In this document: piece by piece, positions 17,922-27,102 of the stretch
Numbering within the stretch: the stretch's first letter is position 1
Layout: every line of letters starts with the position of its first letter
Origin: Streptomyces sp. H27-H5
GTDB lineage: Bacteria; Actinomycetota; Actinomycetes; Streptomycetales; Streptomycetaceae
Length of the DNA: 64,000 nt
Assembly (NCBI RefSeq): GCF_026627505.1
Contig: NZ_JAPNLK010000014.1
Span: forward strand, 1-64,000
Direction: 5' to 3'
Notes under the pieces: generated by a model
Database searches by the model: none
What the model saw: the letters and a program-made list of their open reading frames with translations, nothing else
Told to the model about the DNA's origin: nothing
Translations under genes and position numbers: made by a program

Positions 17922-19262
17922 TCACTGCAAACGGCGGCGGCGGGCGTCGCGGATGACGGTGGCGGTCCCCGCGATGACGCCGATGAGGACCACGCCGATC
18001 CCGAGGGCGTAGGTGCCGAGGCGCTCCTCGCGCTCCTGCGCGGTCTCGGTGAGACTCAGTCGCGCGGCCTCCGGGGCGGCCGCGGGTGGCAGTCCGGGGT
18101 CCGGGACGGGGGGCTTCGGGGGTTCACTGTCCTGGGTGACCGCGCGGACCGGGTCGACGACCCCCCAACCGACGTAGTCGTCGCGGCCGTTGACGGCGCG
18201 CTCGGCGGTGTTCTGGATCTGCCAGACGATCTGTCGCGGGGTCCAGTCCATGTGCTCGGCGCGCAGCAGGGCGGCCAGGCCGGCGACGTACGGTGCGGAG
18301 AAGCTCGTCCCGTTGTCGATGCACTGGCCGAAGCCGGGGACGGTGGAGACCATGTCGACGCCGGGGGCCGCGACGCCGACGAAGTCGCCGGGTTGGGAGA
18401 AGGAGGCCCGCTCGTTGTTGCGGTCGGAGGAGCCCACGGCGAGGACGTCGGGGAAGGCCGCCGGGTAGGTCTTGCGTTTCCGGCCGCCGAGGCCGTCGTT
18501 GCCCGCCGAGGCGATCACCACGACCTTCGCGTCGATGGCGCGCCTGACGGCCTTGGCCAGGTCGGAGTCCGCGCTCAGCTGCGCGTCGGTGTCCTGGGAA
18601 ATGTTGATCACGTGTGCGCCCTTGGCCAGGGCGTGGTCGATGGCCTTGGCGAGGGTGGCGGCGTTGCCGTTGCCCTGGCCGTCGTTCTGCCGGATGGGGA
18701 TGACGGTGGCCTCGGGGGCGAGGCCGACGAAGCCGGTTCCCTCCTGCGGGCGGGCCGCGATCAGTCCGGCGACCTTGGTGCCGTGGCCGACGGTGTCGGC
18801 GGTGCCGTCGCCGCCCTCGGGGGCAACGAAATCCTTGCCTGCGGCGATGTCGAGGGCCCCGCTGAGCTGCGGGTTCGCCCGGTCCACGCCGGTGTCGATG
18901 ACCGCGACGCGGATGCTCGTCCCGTCCTTGGCCTTGCCCTTGGTCCGAGCCCAGAGGGAGTCGAGGAGCACCCGTTGCAGGGCCCACGGGCGATCGGCGA
19001 TCTGCTTCTTCATGGGGAAGGTGCACTCACCGGCTCCGGAGACCCGGGAGGCGTACGAGGCGTATGCGGGGGACACGGCGTATGCGGGGGACGCGGCGTA
19101 CGAGGCCCGGGGCGCGGCGGCGGCCGCCGGGACCGTGACGAGCGCGAGGGCGGAGGCGAGGAGCGCGGCCCGCGCGCTCACGCGCGCCGGACCGGGTCGC
19201 AGGGCCCGGGAGGCACGGGGCGCGCGGGGTGGGCGGGGGCGGGGCATCGGCGTCTCGGGCAT
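17922..19262 (-). CDS. mycP: type VII secretion mycosin protease MycP
   Basis: A membrane-anchored subtilisin-like protease of the ESX machine, on the outer face of the membrane. The 446-residue protein has a signal peptide (hydrophobic about 30-50), catalytic Asp123 (VIDTGVD), His160 (GHGTKVAG) and Ser320 (NGTSFSAPYVAG), and a C-terminal membrane helix (about 415-435) with a basic end. Cys80 and Cys314 match the mycosin disulfide. A short tyrosine/Ala repeat (PAYAVSPAYASYAS) follows the signal peptide. The ATG at 19262 has GAGG 9 bases upstream; a GTG at 19277 overlapping the eccB stop is an alternative start. Confidence 0.93.
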   Translation of the reverse strand: MPETPMPRPRPPRAPRASRALRPGPARVSARAALLASALALVTVPAAAAAPRASYAASPAYAVSPAYASYASRVSGAGECTFPMKKQIADRPWALQRVLLDSLWARTKGKAKDGTSIRVAVIDTGVDRANPQLSGALDIAAGKDFVAPEGGDGTADTVGHGTKVAGLIAARPQEGTGFVGLAPEATVIPIRQNDGQGNGNAATLAKAIDHALAKGAHVINISQDTDAQLSADSDLAKAVRRAIDAKVVVIASAGNDGLGGRKRKTYPAAFPDVLAVGSSDRNNERASFSQPGDFVGVAAPGVDMVSTVPGFGQCIDNGTSFSAPYVAGLAALLRAEHMDWTPRQIVWQIQNTAERAVNGRDDYVGWGVVDPVRAVTQDSEPPKPPVPDPGLPPAAAPEAARLSLTETAQEREERLGTYALGIGVVLIGVIAGTATVIRDARRRRLQ

Positions 19263-19273
19263 CGGCGGCGTCC

Positions 19274-20848
19274 TCACGAACCCTGCGGCTGGCGGGCGGA
19301 GTTGGTGTCCAGTCGCGGGCCCTTGGAGAGGAACTCGGACCACGCGAGGGGCACCATGGCCGGCGTGACGGCGCCGTAGCCGAGCCGGATCTGCGCCTGG
19401 CTCGCCTCGGGACGCCCGTCGGCGGCCGGGTCCTTCGGGGCGCCGGCGCCGATCTTCGACTGCTCGGCGTCGCTGTCCCCGTTGGCCTGTACCGCGTAGC
19501 GCAGGCCGGTGTCGGTGACCAGGAACAGGGATCCCCCGGCGGTGGTCTGCCGGCCCTGGGTCTGGGTGTAGAGCAGACCCGTGCCGGGGGTGACGTACGA
19601 GCTGGTGCCGCCGGCGGTGATGTCGAGGGGGAATCCGGTGCCGGCCCAGGTGCTGAGGGTCTGCCTGCCCTGGCCGTCGACCGAGCGCAGGACGTTGCAG
19701 ACGGTGTCGCGCTGCTCGCTTCCCGAGGCGGCGCCGGCGGTCGGCGCGACGCGGTTGAGCTGGGGGCCGCGTCGCTGCGGCCATCTGACCTCGCTCTTGA
19801 AGGGGGTGGCGTCCGGGTCGAGCGACTGGAGGTCGATCTCGCGGGCCTTGCCGTGCATGTCGAGGGTGTCGGTCGCCGGCGCGGAGATCAACAGCCAGGC
19901 AACGAACTCCGAGACCGGGGCGACCCGTCCGGGCAGGACCACGTAGTGCTGGGCGCCGGCGCCGGTCTGCGCGGTGAGCACCATGCCGACCTTGTTGTCG
20001 GCGGTGGCCAGGCCCTGCACGTTCGCGCCGGCGCCGGGCGTGCCGGGCAGTTGCGGGAAGGCCAGGTCGTCGCCGGGGTTGAGGGTGGCCAGCCACTGCT
20101 CGGTGACGGACTGCGGGACGGCGCCGGTACCGACGAGGGCGGTGGTGAGGGTGCCCGCGTCCGGCGTGCCCTCGGGGAAGCGGTACTTGGTGCCGCCCGC
20201 GTCGACGAGGTAGCGCTCCTTGGCGCCGCCGGTGTTCCGGACGTACAGCAGCTGGCCGCCGGTGACCTTGCCGGCGTCGTCCACGCGTCCCGCCTCACGG
20301 TCGGCGAGGACGAAGGCGGCGGTCTGTACACCCTGGCCGTTGCCGCCGGGCTGTTGACAGACCGCCCAGCGCTTGGCCTTGCCGGCGTCCGCGGCGGTGG
20401 GCAGCCGGTCGGGGGCGTAGGGGATGCCGATGATCGGGCCGCGCGGCGGCTTGCCGGCGTCGAGGATCCTGTCGTCGATCTGGACGACCTTGAACTTCGA
20501 GGGATCCAGGAGGAGTCGGGCGGAGGACAGGTTCAGCACCGGGTGCAGCCGGGTCCGGGCCTTGCCGTTGATCTCGGTGGACAGGACCACGTAGCGGGTC
20601 GTGGACTGTTTGCCGACGATGACCGTGGCGCCCGGCTCGGCCCAGCCCTTGGGGGCCTGCGGTTTGAACATGCCCCAGGCTCCGAAGCCCGCCAACACCA
20701 GTGCCCCGACGACCACTCCGGGCAGGACGGCGCGCAGCGGCCTGGGCGCGCCCTCCTCGGTGCCGGTGGCGGACGGCTGGAGGAAGGCCGCCACCGTACG
20801 CCGCTTCGCAAAGGTGTACGCGTTGAGCTCATCACGTCGTGATGCCAT
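19274..20848 (-). CDS. eccB: type VII secretion protein EccB
   Basis: The membrane-anchored periplasm-side component of the ESX complex. The 524-residue protein opens with the family signature MASRRDELNAYTFAKRR, has one transmembrane helix (about 42-63, VLPGVVVGALVLAGFGAWGMF) and a large extracytoplasmic domain with the repeated beta-rich units of EccB. Two Cys (in AVCQQP and TVCNVL) can form the known disulfide. The start is ATG 20848. mycP begins 12 bp before its stop codon is reached by the next start, so the two are translationally linked. It is divergent from eccE across 274 bp. Confidence 0.93.
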   Translation of the reverse strand: MASRRDELNAYTFAKRRTVAAFLQPSATGTEEGAPRPLRAVLPGVVVGALVLAGFGAWGMFKPQAPKGWAEPGATVIVGKQSTTRYVVLSTEINGKARTRLHPVLNLSSARLLLDPSKFKVVQIDDRILDAGKPPRGPIIGIPYAPDRLPTAADAGKAKRWAVCQQPGGNGQGVQTAAFVLADREAGRVDDAGKVTGGQLLYVRNTGGAKERYLVDAGGTKYRFPEGTPDAGTLTTALVGTGAVPQSVTEQWLATLNPGDDLAFPQLPGTPGAGANVQGLATADNKVGMVLTAQTGAGAQHYVVLPGRVAPVSEFVAWLLISAPATDTLDMHGKAREIDLQSLDPDATPFKSEVRWPQRRGPQLNRVAPTAGAASGSEQRDTVCNVLRSVDGQGRQTLSTWAGTGFPLDITAGGTSSYVTPGTGLLYTQTQGRQTTAGGSLFLVTDTGLRYAVQANGDSDAEQSKIGAGAPKDPAADGRPEASQAQIRLGYGAVTPAMVPLAWSEFLSKGPRLDTNSARQPQGS

Positions 20849-21122
20849 GGCCGCCTGCTTCTCCCCGCACGGCCCGGTCGGTGAGTACGGTCCCCGAGCC
20901 TCGATTGTCTGACCGGGCACCTACTATGCCTCTTGCCGAAGACCTCGTACCGGGGCGGGTAGGCTCTGTTGGCCCTTCAACACCCCCCGGTGCGCGCGAT
21001 TTCAGGCACCGTGGGGCATCAGGGCCTGTCGGGGCGGATCGAGGGGATTCCCGGTGTCGGGCGGCGACCGTCGCGCGGCATCGGACGTACGGGGTCCGAC
21101 CCCGGGATGGGGAGGTGCGCGA

Positions 21123-22397
21123 GTGATGGCCACCGCGACGCGGTCGCAGACGACCCCGGCCGCATCCGCGGGCGACGGGGTGACACCACATCCGAGGTCG
21201 GGTCCGGGGCGGTTCGGTCCGTTCCGATTGCAACAGCTCGTTCTGCTCCAGGTCGCCGCGGCGGCGCTGTTGGTGGCGTGGGTGGTGGAACCGCTGCTGC
21301 TGATGCCGGCCGGCGCGCTCGCGTCGGTCCTGGTGGTGCTCGCGGTCGTCCGCCGGCGCCGGCGGTCCCTGCCGGAGTGGCTCGCCGGCTCCCTCGCGCT
21401 GCGGGCCCGCCGGCGCCGGGCCGCCGCCTTCGCCGTGCCCGCCGGGACCGAACCGGGGCTGGCCCCGCTGGTCGAGGCCGATCCGGCGTTGCGGACCCTG
21501 ACGTTCGGGGACCGCGATCGGCGGCCGGTCGGCATGGTGGGCGACGGGACGTTCCTGACCGCGGTTGTACAGGTGGACACGGACGCCACCGCGCTGAGGC
21601 CGGACCGGGGTGCGCGACCGCTGCCGCTCGCTCTCGTACGGGACATCCTCGAAGTGGACGGGATCCACCTGGAGTCCGCGCAGTTGGTGCAGCACACCCA
21701 ACCCGCGCCGGCGCCGCACCTGCCGGCCCGGTCGATGGCCACGCTCAACTACACCCCGCTACAGGCCCGCACCGGCACGCCCGCGGTGCGATTGACGTGG
21801 GTGGCGCTGAAACTCGACCCGGAGCTGTGCCCCGAGGCCGTCACCGCGCGCGGCGGCGGGCTCGGCGGCGCCCAGCGGTGTCTGGTGCGGGCCGCCGATC
21901 AGTTGGCGAGCCGGCTGACGGGGGCCGGGTTCCGCGCCACGGTGCTGACCGAGCAGGAACTCACGGGCGCGCTGGCGACGTCCTCGTGCGCGAACCCGAT
22001 GGCGATCACCCAGGCGGGCCGGTCGGCCGGGTCGGGGCGACGCACGGAGGAGACCTCGCGGACCTGGCGCTGCGACGACCGCCGGCACACCACGTACTGG
22101 ATCGGCCGCTGGCCGCGGCTGGGCGGTTCCGGGGCCACGCTCCCCCGGTTCGTGGCGCTGCTGACCTCCCTGCCGGCCCTGGCGACGAACTTCAGCCTCA
22201 CGATGGCCCCCGCCGGGCGACAGGGCGTCACGTTGACCGGTCACGTACGGGTGACCGGGCGCAGTGACGAGGAGTTGGTCGCCGCCCGGCGCGAACTGGA
22301 ACGGACGGCGCGGGGTGTGAAGACCGACCTCGTACGTCTGGACCGGGAACAGGTGCCGGGGCTGCTGGCTTCGCTGCCGCTGGGAGGCGCGCGATGA
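21123..22397 (+). CDS. eccE: type VII secretion protein EccE
   Basis: A membrane component of the ESX complex. The protein of 424 residues has a polar N-terminus, two membrane helices (about 40-75, LVLLQVAAAALLVAWVVEP and LLMPAGALASVLVVLAVV), then a cytosolic domain with the EccE pattern (SLPEWLAGSLALRARRRR ... WRCDDRRHTTYWI). GTG 21123 is chosen because GGAGG lies 7 bases upstream; the adjacent ATG 21126 is an equal possibility. Its stop overlaps the next start (ATGA at 22394). Confidence 0.85.
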   Translation: MMATATRSQTTPAASAGDGVTPHPRSGPGRFGPFRLQQLVLLQVAAAALLVAWVVEPLLLMPAGALASVLVVLAVVRRRRRSLPEWLAGSLALRARRRRAAAFAVPAGTEPGLAPLVEADPALRTLTFGDRDRRPVGMVGDGTFLTAVVQVDTDATALRPDRGARPLPLALVRDILEVDGIHLESAQLVQHTQPAPAPHLPARSMATLNYTPLQARTGTPAVRLTWVALKLDPELCPEAVTARGGGLGGAQRCLVRAADQLASRLTGAGFRATVLTEQELTGALATSSCANPMAITQAGRSAGSGRRTEETSRTWRCDDRRHTTYWIGRWPRLGGSGATLPRFVALLTSLPALATNFSLTMAPAGRQGVTLTGHVRVTGRSDEELVAARRELERTARGVKTDLVRLDREQVPGLLASLPLGGAR

Positions 22398-23110
22398 GGG
22401 GTACGGGCGCCCTGCGGGGCGGCTTCGGGCTGGTCGGCCCGCGCCGGGAACGGCACGTGCTGCCGGCGGCGGAACTGGACCTGCTGGCGCTCCCCGTCGG
22501 GGACGACGGGGTCGTCATCGGCGTGGACGCCGAGGGCAACCCGGCGGTGCTGGGCGTCAACCGTCCCACCCCGTACGAGGTGACGCTGATCGGCGGTCTC
22601 TGGACGGCCCAGGTGCTGGCGTTGCGCGCGGCGGCCACCGGGGCGCGGGTCGCGGTGGAGACCGGGCGCGGGCCGGTGTGGTCCGGTCTGGCGCAGGCCG
22701 CCGGCGGCGGGCAGCAGTGCGTGACCCTCCACGAGGTGGGCCGGGTCCCGCCGCAGGGCGCGTCCGCGGGCAGCCCCGTCCTGGTGATCCGGGACTGCGG
22801 GATGAGACCGCCGCGCGGCCGGGTGGTGGCGGGTCCGTGGCAGTCGGTGTTGACCCTGCTTCCCTACCTGAGCCCGACGGCGCCCCGGCTGCTGCGGAAC
22901 TCCTCGGTGGTGGGCGTGCAGCGGGTCTCGCCCGACGAGGCGGAGCAGATCGGCCGCCTGATGGAGCTGCCGGCCGCGGCGGTGGACTCGCTGCCGACGC
23001 TGGGTGACGGGGTCACGCTGTGGTGTACGCCGCGGGATCGCACGTTCGTGTTGACGCAGGGCACGGACACGGAGATCGGGCTGCTGGGTCCGGCACGGCG
23101 GATCGACTGA
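22394..23110 (+). CDS. ESX-locus protein of unknown function
   Basis: A 238-residue soluble protein I do not recognise. It has no signal peptide or membrane helix. Its C-terminal part (SSVVGVQRVSPDEAEQIGRLMELP ... FVLTQGTDTEIGLLG) looks compact and conserved. Its ATG overlaps the eccE stop by four bases, so it is translated with EccE and probably assists the secretion complex. No catalytic motif is visible. Confidence 0.85.
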   Translation: MRGTGALRGGFGLVGPRRERHVLPAAELDLLALPVGDDGVVIGVDAEGNPAVLGVNRPTPYEVTLIGGLWTAQVLALRAAATGARVAVETGRGPVWSGLAQAAGGGQQCVTLHEVGRVPPQGASAGSPVLVIRDCGMRPPRGRVVAGPWQSVLTLLPYLSPTAPRLLRNSSVVGVQRVSPDEAEQIGRLMELPAAAVDSLPTLGDGVTLWCTPRDRTFVLTQGTDTEIGLLGPARRID

Positions 23111-23342
23111 GCCGGCGCGGCGCGAACGGTTCGGTGGTGGGCGGCCGGGACTCCCCCGGATGGGGTGAGCGGGTGGCGGTGACGGTTGCTCAGCGCCCGG
23201 CCGACCTGTAGGGAGGGACGTGGTGCCCCCGGTCCGCGGGCCCCCCGCGAGGGCGGGCCGCGCGATGGGGCGCCATTAGGCTGAGTGAGGGCGCGGCGTC
23301 GAGGTGGGCGCCTGTGCGGTGTTCGACAAACCAGGAGGACCA

Positions 23343-25871
23343 GTGAGCGGCGATCGGAACGAGAGGCGCGGCGGGACGTGGGACGTCCCGACGGACGATC
23401 AGTCCGACGCGGAGCCCGAAGTGACGGGCGAGTTCACCATCGACTACACCCCGCCGGCCTGGTACACCCAGGGTGCGCCGTCGGCTCCGGCCACGCCGGT
23501 GCCGGGGCTGCCCGAGGGCAGCGGGTTCGAACCCCACCGCCCGTCGGACGTGGTCTCGCCCTCCACGATGCGGATCGCCCCGCCCGCGCCGCGGCGCCCG
23601 GCCGACGAGCACGGCGCGCCCGCCGCGTTCACGACGCGGGCCGAGCAGGCGCCCGCACCGGCGTCCCCCGAGCCGCCCCGCGGCGCCGCGGCGCCCTCTC
23701 ACGAGCCCCCGACGGACCGGCCCCCGACGGCGGCTCCGTCGTACCCGGGCCCGGACGAGGCGTACCCCGGTCCGGCCGCGTCGTACCCGGGCCCGGACGA
23801 GACGTCCGCCCCGGCGGACGCGCCCGCGCCGGCGCCCGCCCACCCGGACATCCCCGCCGCGCCGGTCGCGGAACCGGTCGCGCCGGCTTCGCACGCCCCG
23901 GCGCCGGTTCCCCCGTACGCGGGACCCGCCGAGCCGGTGGCCCCGCCCGCGCCCGAGGCGGCGCCGGTCCAGGACACCCCGGCGGCCTCCGCGCCCGAGC
24001 CCGCTCCGGTCCACCCGGCTCCGATCCACCCGGCTCCGATCCACCCGGCCCCGGTCGATCCGGCTCCCGTCGCCCCGCCCGCGCCGGTGGCCCCGCCCGC
24101 GCCGGTCGCGGTGACGCCGGAACCCCCGGCGCCGCCGTACCCCGGCCCCGCACCGGAGCCGTACCCGAGCCCCGCGCACGCACCGGCTCCGGTTCCCGCG
24201 CCGGTCGAGGCACCCGCGCCCGCACCGGTCGAGCCGGCGGTGTCCGCCGCGCCCACAGACGGTGTGTCCCCGCCTCCGGTCGCCGCTCCGGTCCCCGCGC
24301 CGTTCGCCGCTCCCGCCGACGCGGTGCCCGCGGCCGGGCCTTACCGGGACCCCGCGCCGCAGGCTCCCTTCGCGGAGCCCGTGCCCGGGCCGTACGCCCC
24401 GCCCGTCACCCCCGCGGACGCGCCGGCGCCCGTCGCCGAGAACCCCTACGGGGGACCCGGTGGGGAACTTCCGCCGCCCGCCTTCGGCATGCCCGGCGCT
24501 CCGCAGGGCTACGGCTTCCCGCCCTCCCCCGCCGACCGGGAGCCCCGGCACCCGGCCCCGCACGGGGGATACGGCTTCCCTCCCGCCCCGGCCCAACAGC
24601 AACAGCAACAGCCCCAACCGCCGCAGCCTCAGCCGTCTCACGTCGACCCCCGCTCGGGCGCGCAGTGGCCGACCGGCCCCCAGCAGCCCCCGTACGCGTC
24701 CGGTCAGGGCGGCGGCGGGGCGCCGCTCGGCTACACCGCCGCCGTCGAGTTGTCCTCGGACCGTCTGTTGCGGGCCAAGCAGAAGCCCAAGCCGACCCGT
24801 TCGGGCTTCCGGTTCGGCGGCAAGGCGGCCGAGGCGGAGCGACTGCGCAAGCTGGAGCTGATCCGTACGCCGGTCATGTCGTGCTACCGGATCGCCGTCA
24901 TCAGCCTCAAGGGCGGCGTCGGCAAGACCACGACGACCACCGCGCTCGGGGCGACGCTCGCCACCGAGCGACAGGACAAGATCCTGGCCATCGACGCGAA
25001 CCCCGACGCCGGCACCCTCGGCCGTCGGGTGCGCCGCGAGACCGGTGCGACGATCCGGGACCTCGTCCAGGCGATCCCGTACCTGAACTCGTACATGGAC
25101 ATCCGCCGGTTCACCTCGCAGGCCCCTTCCGGCCTGGAGATCATCGCGAACGACGTGGACCCCGCGGTCTCGACGACCTTCAACGACGAGGACTACCGGC
25201 GCGTCATCGAGACGGTGGGGCGCCAGTACCCGATCGTCCTGACCGACTCGGGCACCGGGCTCCTGTACTCGGCCATGCGCGGGGTCCTCGACCTGGCCGA
25301 TCAGCTGATCATCATCTCGACGCCGTCCGTGGACGGCGCCAGCAGCGCGAGCACCACGCTCGACTGGCTCTCCGCCCACGGTTACGCCGATCTCGTGTCC
25401 CGCTCCCTCACCGTCATCTCGGGGGTCCGCGAGACCAGCAAGATGATCAAGATCGAGGACATCGTCCAGCACTTCGAGACCCGTTGCCGGGGCGTGGTCG
25501 TGGTGCCCTTCGACGAGCACCTCGCCGCGGGCGCGGAGGTGGACCTCGACCTGATGCGGCCGAAGACGCGTGAGGCGTACTTCAACCTCTCCGCGTTGGT
25601 GGCCGAGGACTTCGTCCGGGCGCAGCAGCAGGCCCCGCAGAACCACTGGGGCGCCCCGCAGGCCGCCCCGGCCCCGCAGGCTCCGGGGCCGTACCGGCAA
25701 CAGGGGCCCTACCAGCAACAGCCGCCCGCCCCGCAGCCGCCCGCCCCGCAGCCGTACGACCGGGCGTACCCGCAGCCCGGTCAGCCCTGGCAGCAGCCCG
25801 GGCAGCCGGGGCAACAACCGCCGCAGCCGCCGCAGCCCGGTGGTCCGCCACGCGACCCCCGGCTCGGCTGA
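23343..25871 (+). CDS. proline-rich ParA/MinD-like ATPase (EspI-type)
   Basis: An 842-residue protein with two unlike halves. Residues about 1-490 are Pro/Ala-rich and disordered, with short repeats such as [10 protein letters not shown] and YPGPDE. From about 515 follows a ParA/MinD-type ATPase with a deviant Walker [12 protein letters not shown] (about 522-532), the [10 protein letters not shown] loop and TDSGTG switch region. A Gln/Pro-rich tail closes it. This layout matches the EspI proteins of ESX loci, which adjust secretion to the ATP state. The GTG at 23343 has AGGAGG 5 bases upstream. It is the last gene of the plus-strand ESX unit. Confidence 0.88.
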   Translation: MSGDRNERRGGTWDVPTDDQSDAEPEVTGEFTIDYTPPAWYTQGAPSAPATPVPGLPEGSGFEPHRPSDVVSPSTMRIAPPAPRRPADEHGAPAAFTTRAEQAPAPASPEPPRGAAAPSHEPPTDRPPTAAPSYPGPDEAYPGPAASYPGPDETSAPADAPAPAPAHPDIPAAPVAEPVAPASHAPAPVPPYAGPAEPVAPPAPEAAPVQDTPAASAPEPAPVHPAPIHPAPIHPAPVDPAPVAPPAPVAPPAPVAVTPEPPAPPYPGPAPEPYPSPAHAPAPVPAPVEAPAPAPVEPAVSAAPTDGVSPPPVAAPVPAPFAAPADAVPAAGPYRDPAPQAPFAEPVPGPYAPPVTPADAPAPVAENPYGGPGGELPPPAFGMPGAPQGYGFPPSPADREPRHPAPHGGYGFPPAPAQQQQQQPQPPQPQPSHVDPRSGAQWPTGPQQPPYASGQGGGGAPLGYTAAVELSSDRLLRAKQKPKPTRSGFRFGGKAAEAERLRKLELIRTPVMSCYRIAVISLKGGVGKTTTTTALGATLATERQDKILAIDANPDAGTLGRRVRRETGATIRDLVQAIPYLNSYMDIRRFTSQAPSGLEIIANDVDPAVSTTFNDEDYRRVIETVGRQYPIVLTDSGTGLLYSAMRGVLDLADQLIIISTPSVDGASSASTTLDWLSAHGYADLVSRSLTVISGVRETSKMIKIEDIVQHFETRCRGVVVVPFDEHLAAGAEVDLDLMRPKTREAYFNLSALVAEDFVRAQQQAPQNHWGAPQAAPAPQAPGPYRQQGPYQQQPPAPQPPAPQPYDRAYPQPGQPWQQPGQPGQQPPQPPQPGGPPRDPRLG

Positions 25872-25903
25872 CGACGGCCGGCTCGGGCGCATTCGGCGGC
25901 AAC

Positions 25904-25949
25904 ACGTGAGGGCCCGTACCGCCCCCGGGGACGGTACGGGCCCTCACGT
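25904..25949. terminator. bidirectional terminator between the ESX locus and ribF
   Basis: A perfect 17-bp stem with arms at 25904-25920 and 25933-25949 (ACGTGAGGGCCCGTACC on the left) and a 12-base loop separates two convergent genes. It is one of the strongest hairpins in the window. Confidence 0.85.
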
Positions 25950-25966
25950 CATGCGTGCGGCCGGGT

Positions 25967-26923
25967 TCAGCGCTCCGCGTCGTAGGCGTCGGTCAGCACC
26001 CGCGCCCGCTTCACGTCGTCGGCGATGGCCTCCAACAGCCCGTCCAGGGACTCGAACTTGGCCATGCCCCGCACGTACGCGAGGAAGTCCACGGCCACGT
26101 GCATCCCGTACAGGTCCAGCCCGATCCGGTCGATCGCGTACGCCTCGACGGTCCGCTCGGTGGCGTCGAACTGCACGTTCGTCCCCACGGAGATCGCCGC
26201 CGGCATCCGCTCGCCGTCCGCCGTCAGCCAGCCCGCGTACACCCCGTCCGCGGGGATCGCGGTGTGCGGCTGGGTCTCGACGTTGGCCGTCGGGTAGCCG
26301 AGTTCGCGGCCGCGCTGCGCGCCGCGCACCACGACGCCCTCGACCCGGTGCGGGCGGCCGAGGATCTCGGCCGCGCCGTCCATGTCGCCCTCGGCGACGA
26401 GCCGGCGCGCCAGCGTCGAGGAGAACGGCACCCCGCCGCCCGCCTCGCCGCGTTCCACCAGGTCCACGACGTCGACCTCGTAGTCGTAGGTGGCCCCCAG
26501 CTCGCGCAGGAAGTCGACGTTCCCGGCGGCCTTGTGACCGAAGCGGAAGTTCGGTCCCTCGATGACGGCGCGCGCGTGCAGCTTGTCGACGAGCACCTTC
26601 ACGATGAAGTCGGCCGGGGACAGCTGGGAGAACTCCGCCGTGAATGGCAGGATCAACAGCGCGTCCACCCCGAGACCGGACATCAGCTCGGCGCGCCGGT
26701 CGTAGGGCGCCAGGATCGGCGGGTGGCTGCCGGGCCGCACGACCTCGCTCGGGTGCGGGCTGAAGGTGACGACGACCGACGGGAGGCCCAGCTCCCGGGC
26801 CTTGGCGACGGCACGCCCGATGATCAGCTGATGCCCCCGGTGCACACCGTCGTAGGAGCCGATGGTGACGACGCTGCGTCCCCAGTCCTGGGGGATGTCC
26901 TCCAAGCCACGCCAGCGCTGCAC
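25967..26923 (-). CDS. ribF: bifunctional riboflavin kinase / FAD synthetase
   Basis: Makes FMN and FAD from riboflavin and ATP. The 318-residue protein has the N-terminal nucleotidyltransferase domain (TIGSYDGVHRGHQLIIGRA, then the FSPHP motif) and the C-terminal flavokinase domain (RGRELGYPTANV ... GVYAGWL). The GTG at 26923 has GAGGAG 8 bases upstream and gives the usual length. No FMN riboswitch-like structure is apparent upstream. Confidence 0.93.
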   Translation of the reverse strand: MQRWRGLEDIPQDWGRSVVTIGSYDGVHRGHQLIIGRAVAKARELGLPSVVVTFSPHPSEVVRPGSHPPILAPYDRRAELMSGLGVDALLILPFTAEFSQLSPADFIVKVLVDKLHARAVIEGPNFRFGHKAAGNVDFLRELGATYDYEVDVVDLVERGEAGGGVPFSSTLARRLVAEGDMDGAAEILGRPHRVEGVVVRGAQRGRELGYPTANVETQPHTAIPADGVYAGWLTADGERMPAAISVGTNVQFDATERTVEAYAIDRIGLDLYGMHVAVDFLAYVRGMAKFESLDGLLEAIADDVKRARVLTDAYDAER

Positions 26924-27042
26924 TGTGACCGCTCCTCGCCCGAACCCGTATGGTCCCTGTCCTGATGTCGATTGCAGGTCTAAGACTGCCATGCCGCCGG
27001 CCGGGGGTCCGCATCGGCATCGGGCCGACTCCGCCCCGCGCG

Positions 27043-27102
27043 ACGTGATGTCGGGCGTCGGATGACGTCGGGGGAACCGCCCCCGCGTCACGTGATGTCG
27101 GG
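27043..27102. repeat. 13-bp direct repeat ahead of ribF
   Basis: ACGTGATGTCGGG occurs at 27043-27055 and again at 27090-27102, the second copy overlapping the end of the upstream gene. It may be chance or a regulator site; nothing else is visible in 26924-27087. Confidence 0.5.

Noticed and set aside
23190..25892. A 900-codon minus-strand open frame opposite the EspI-like gene
   Set aside because: It is a GC-driven shadow; the plus strand carries the ParA motifs.
26924..27087. Possible FMN riboswitch ahead of ribF
   Set aside because: I could not find the conserved RFN-element core; only a 13-base direct repeat is visible.
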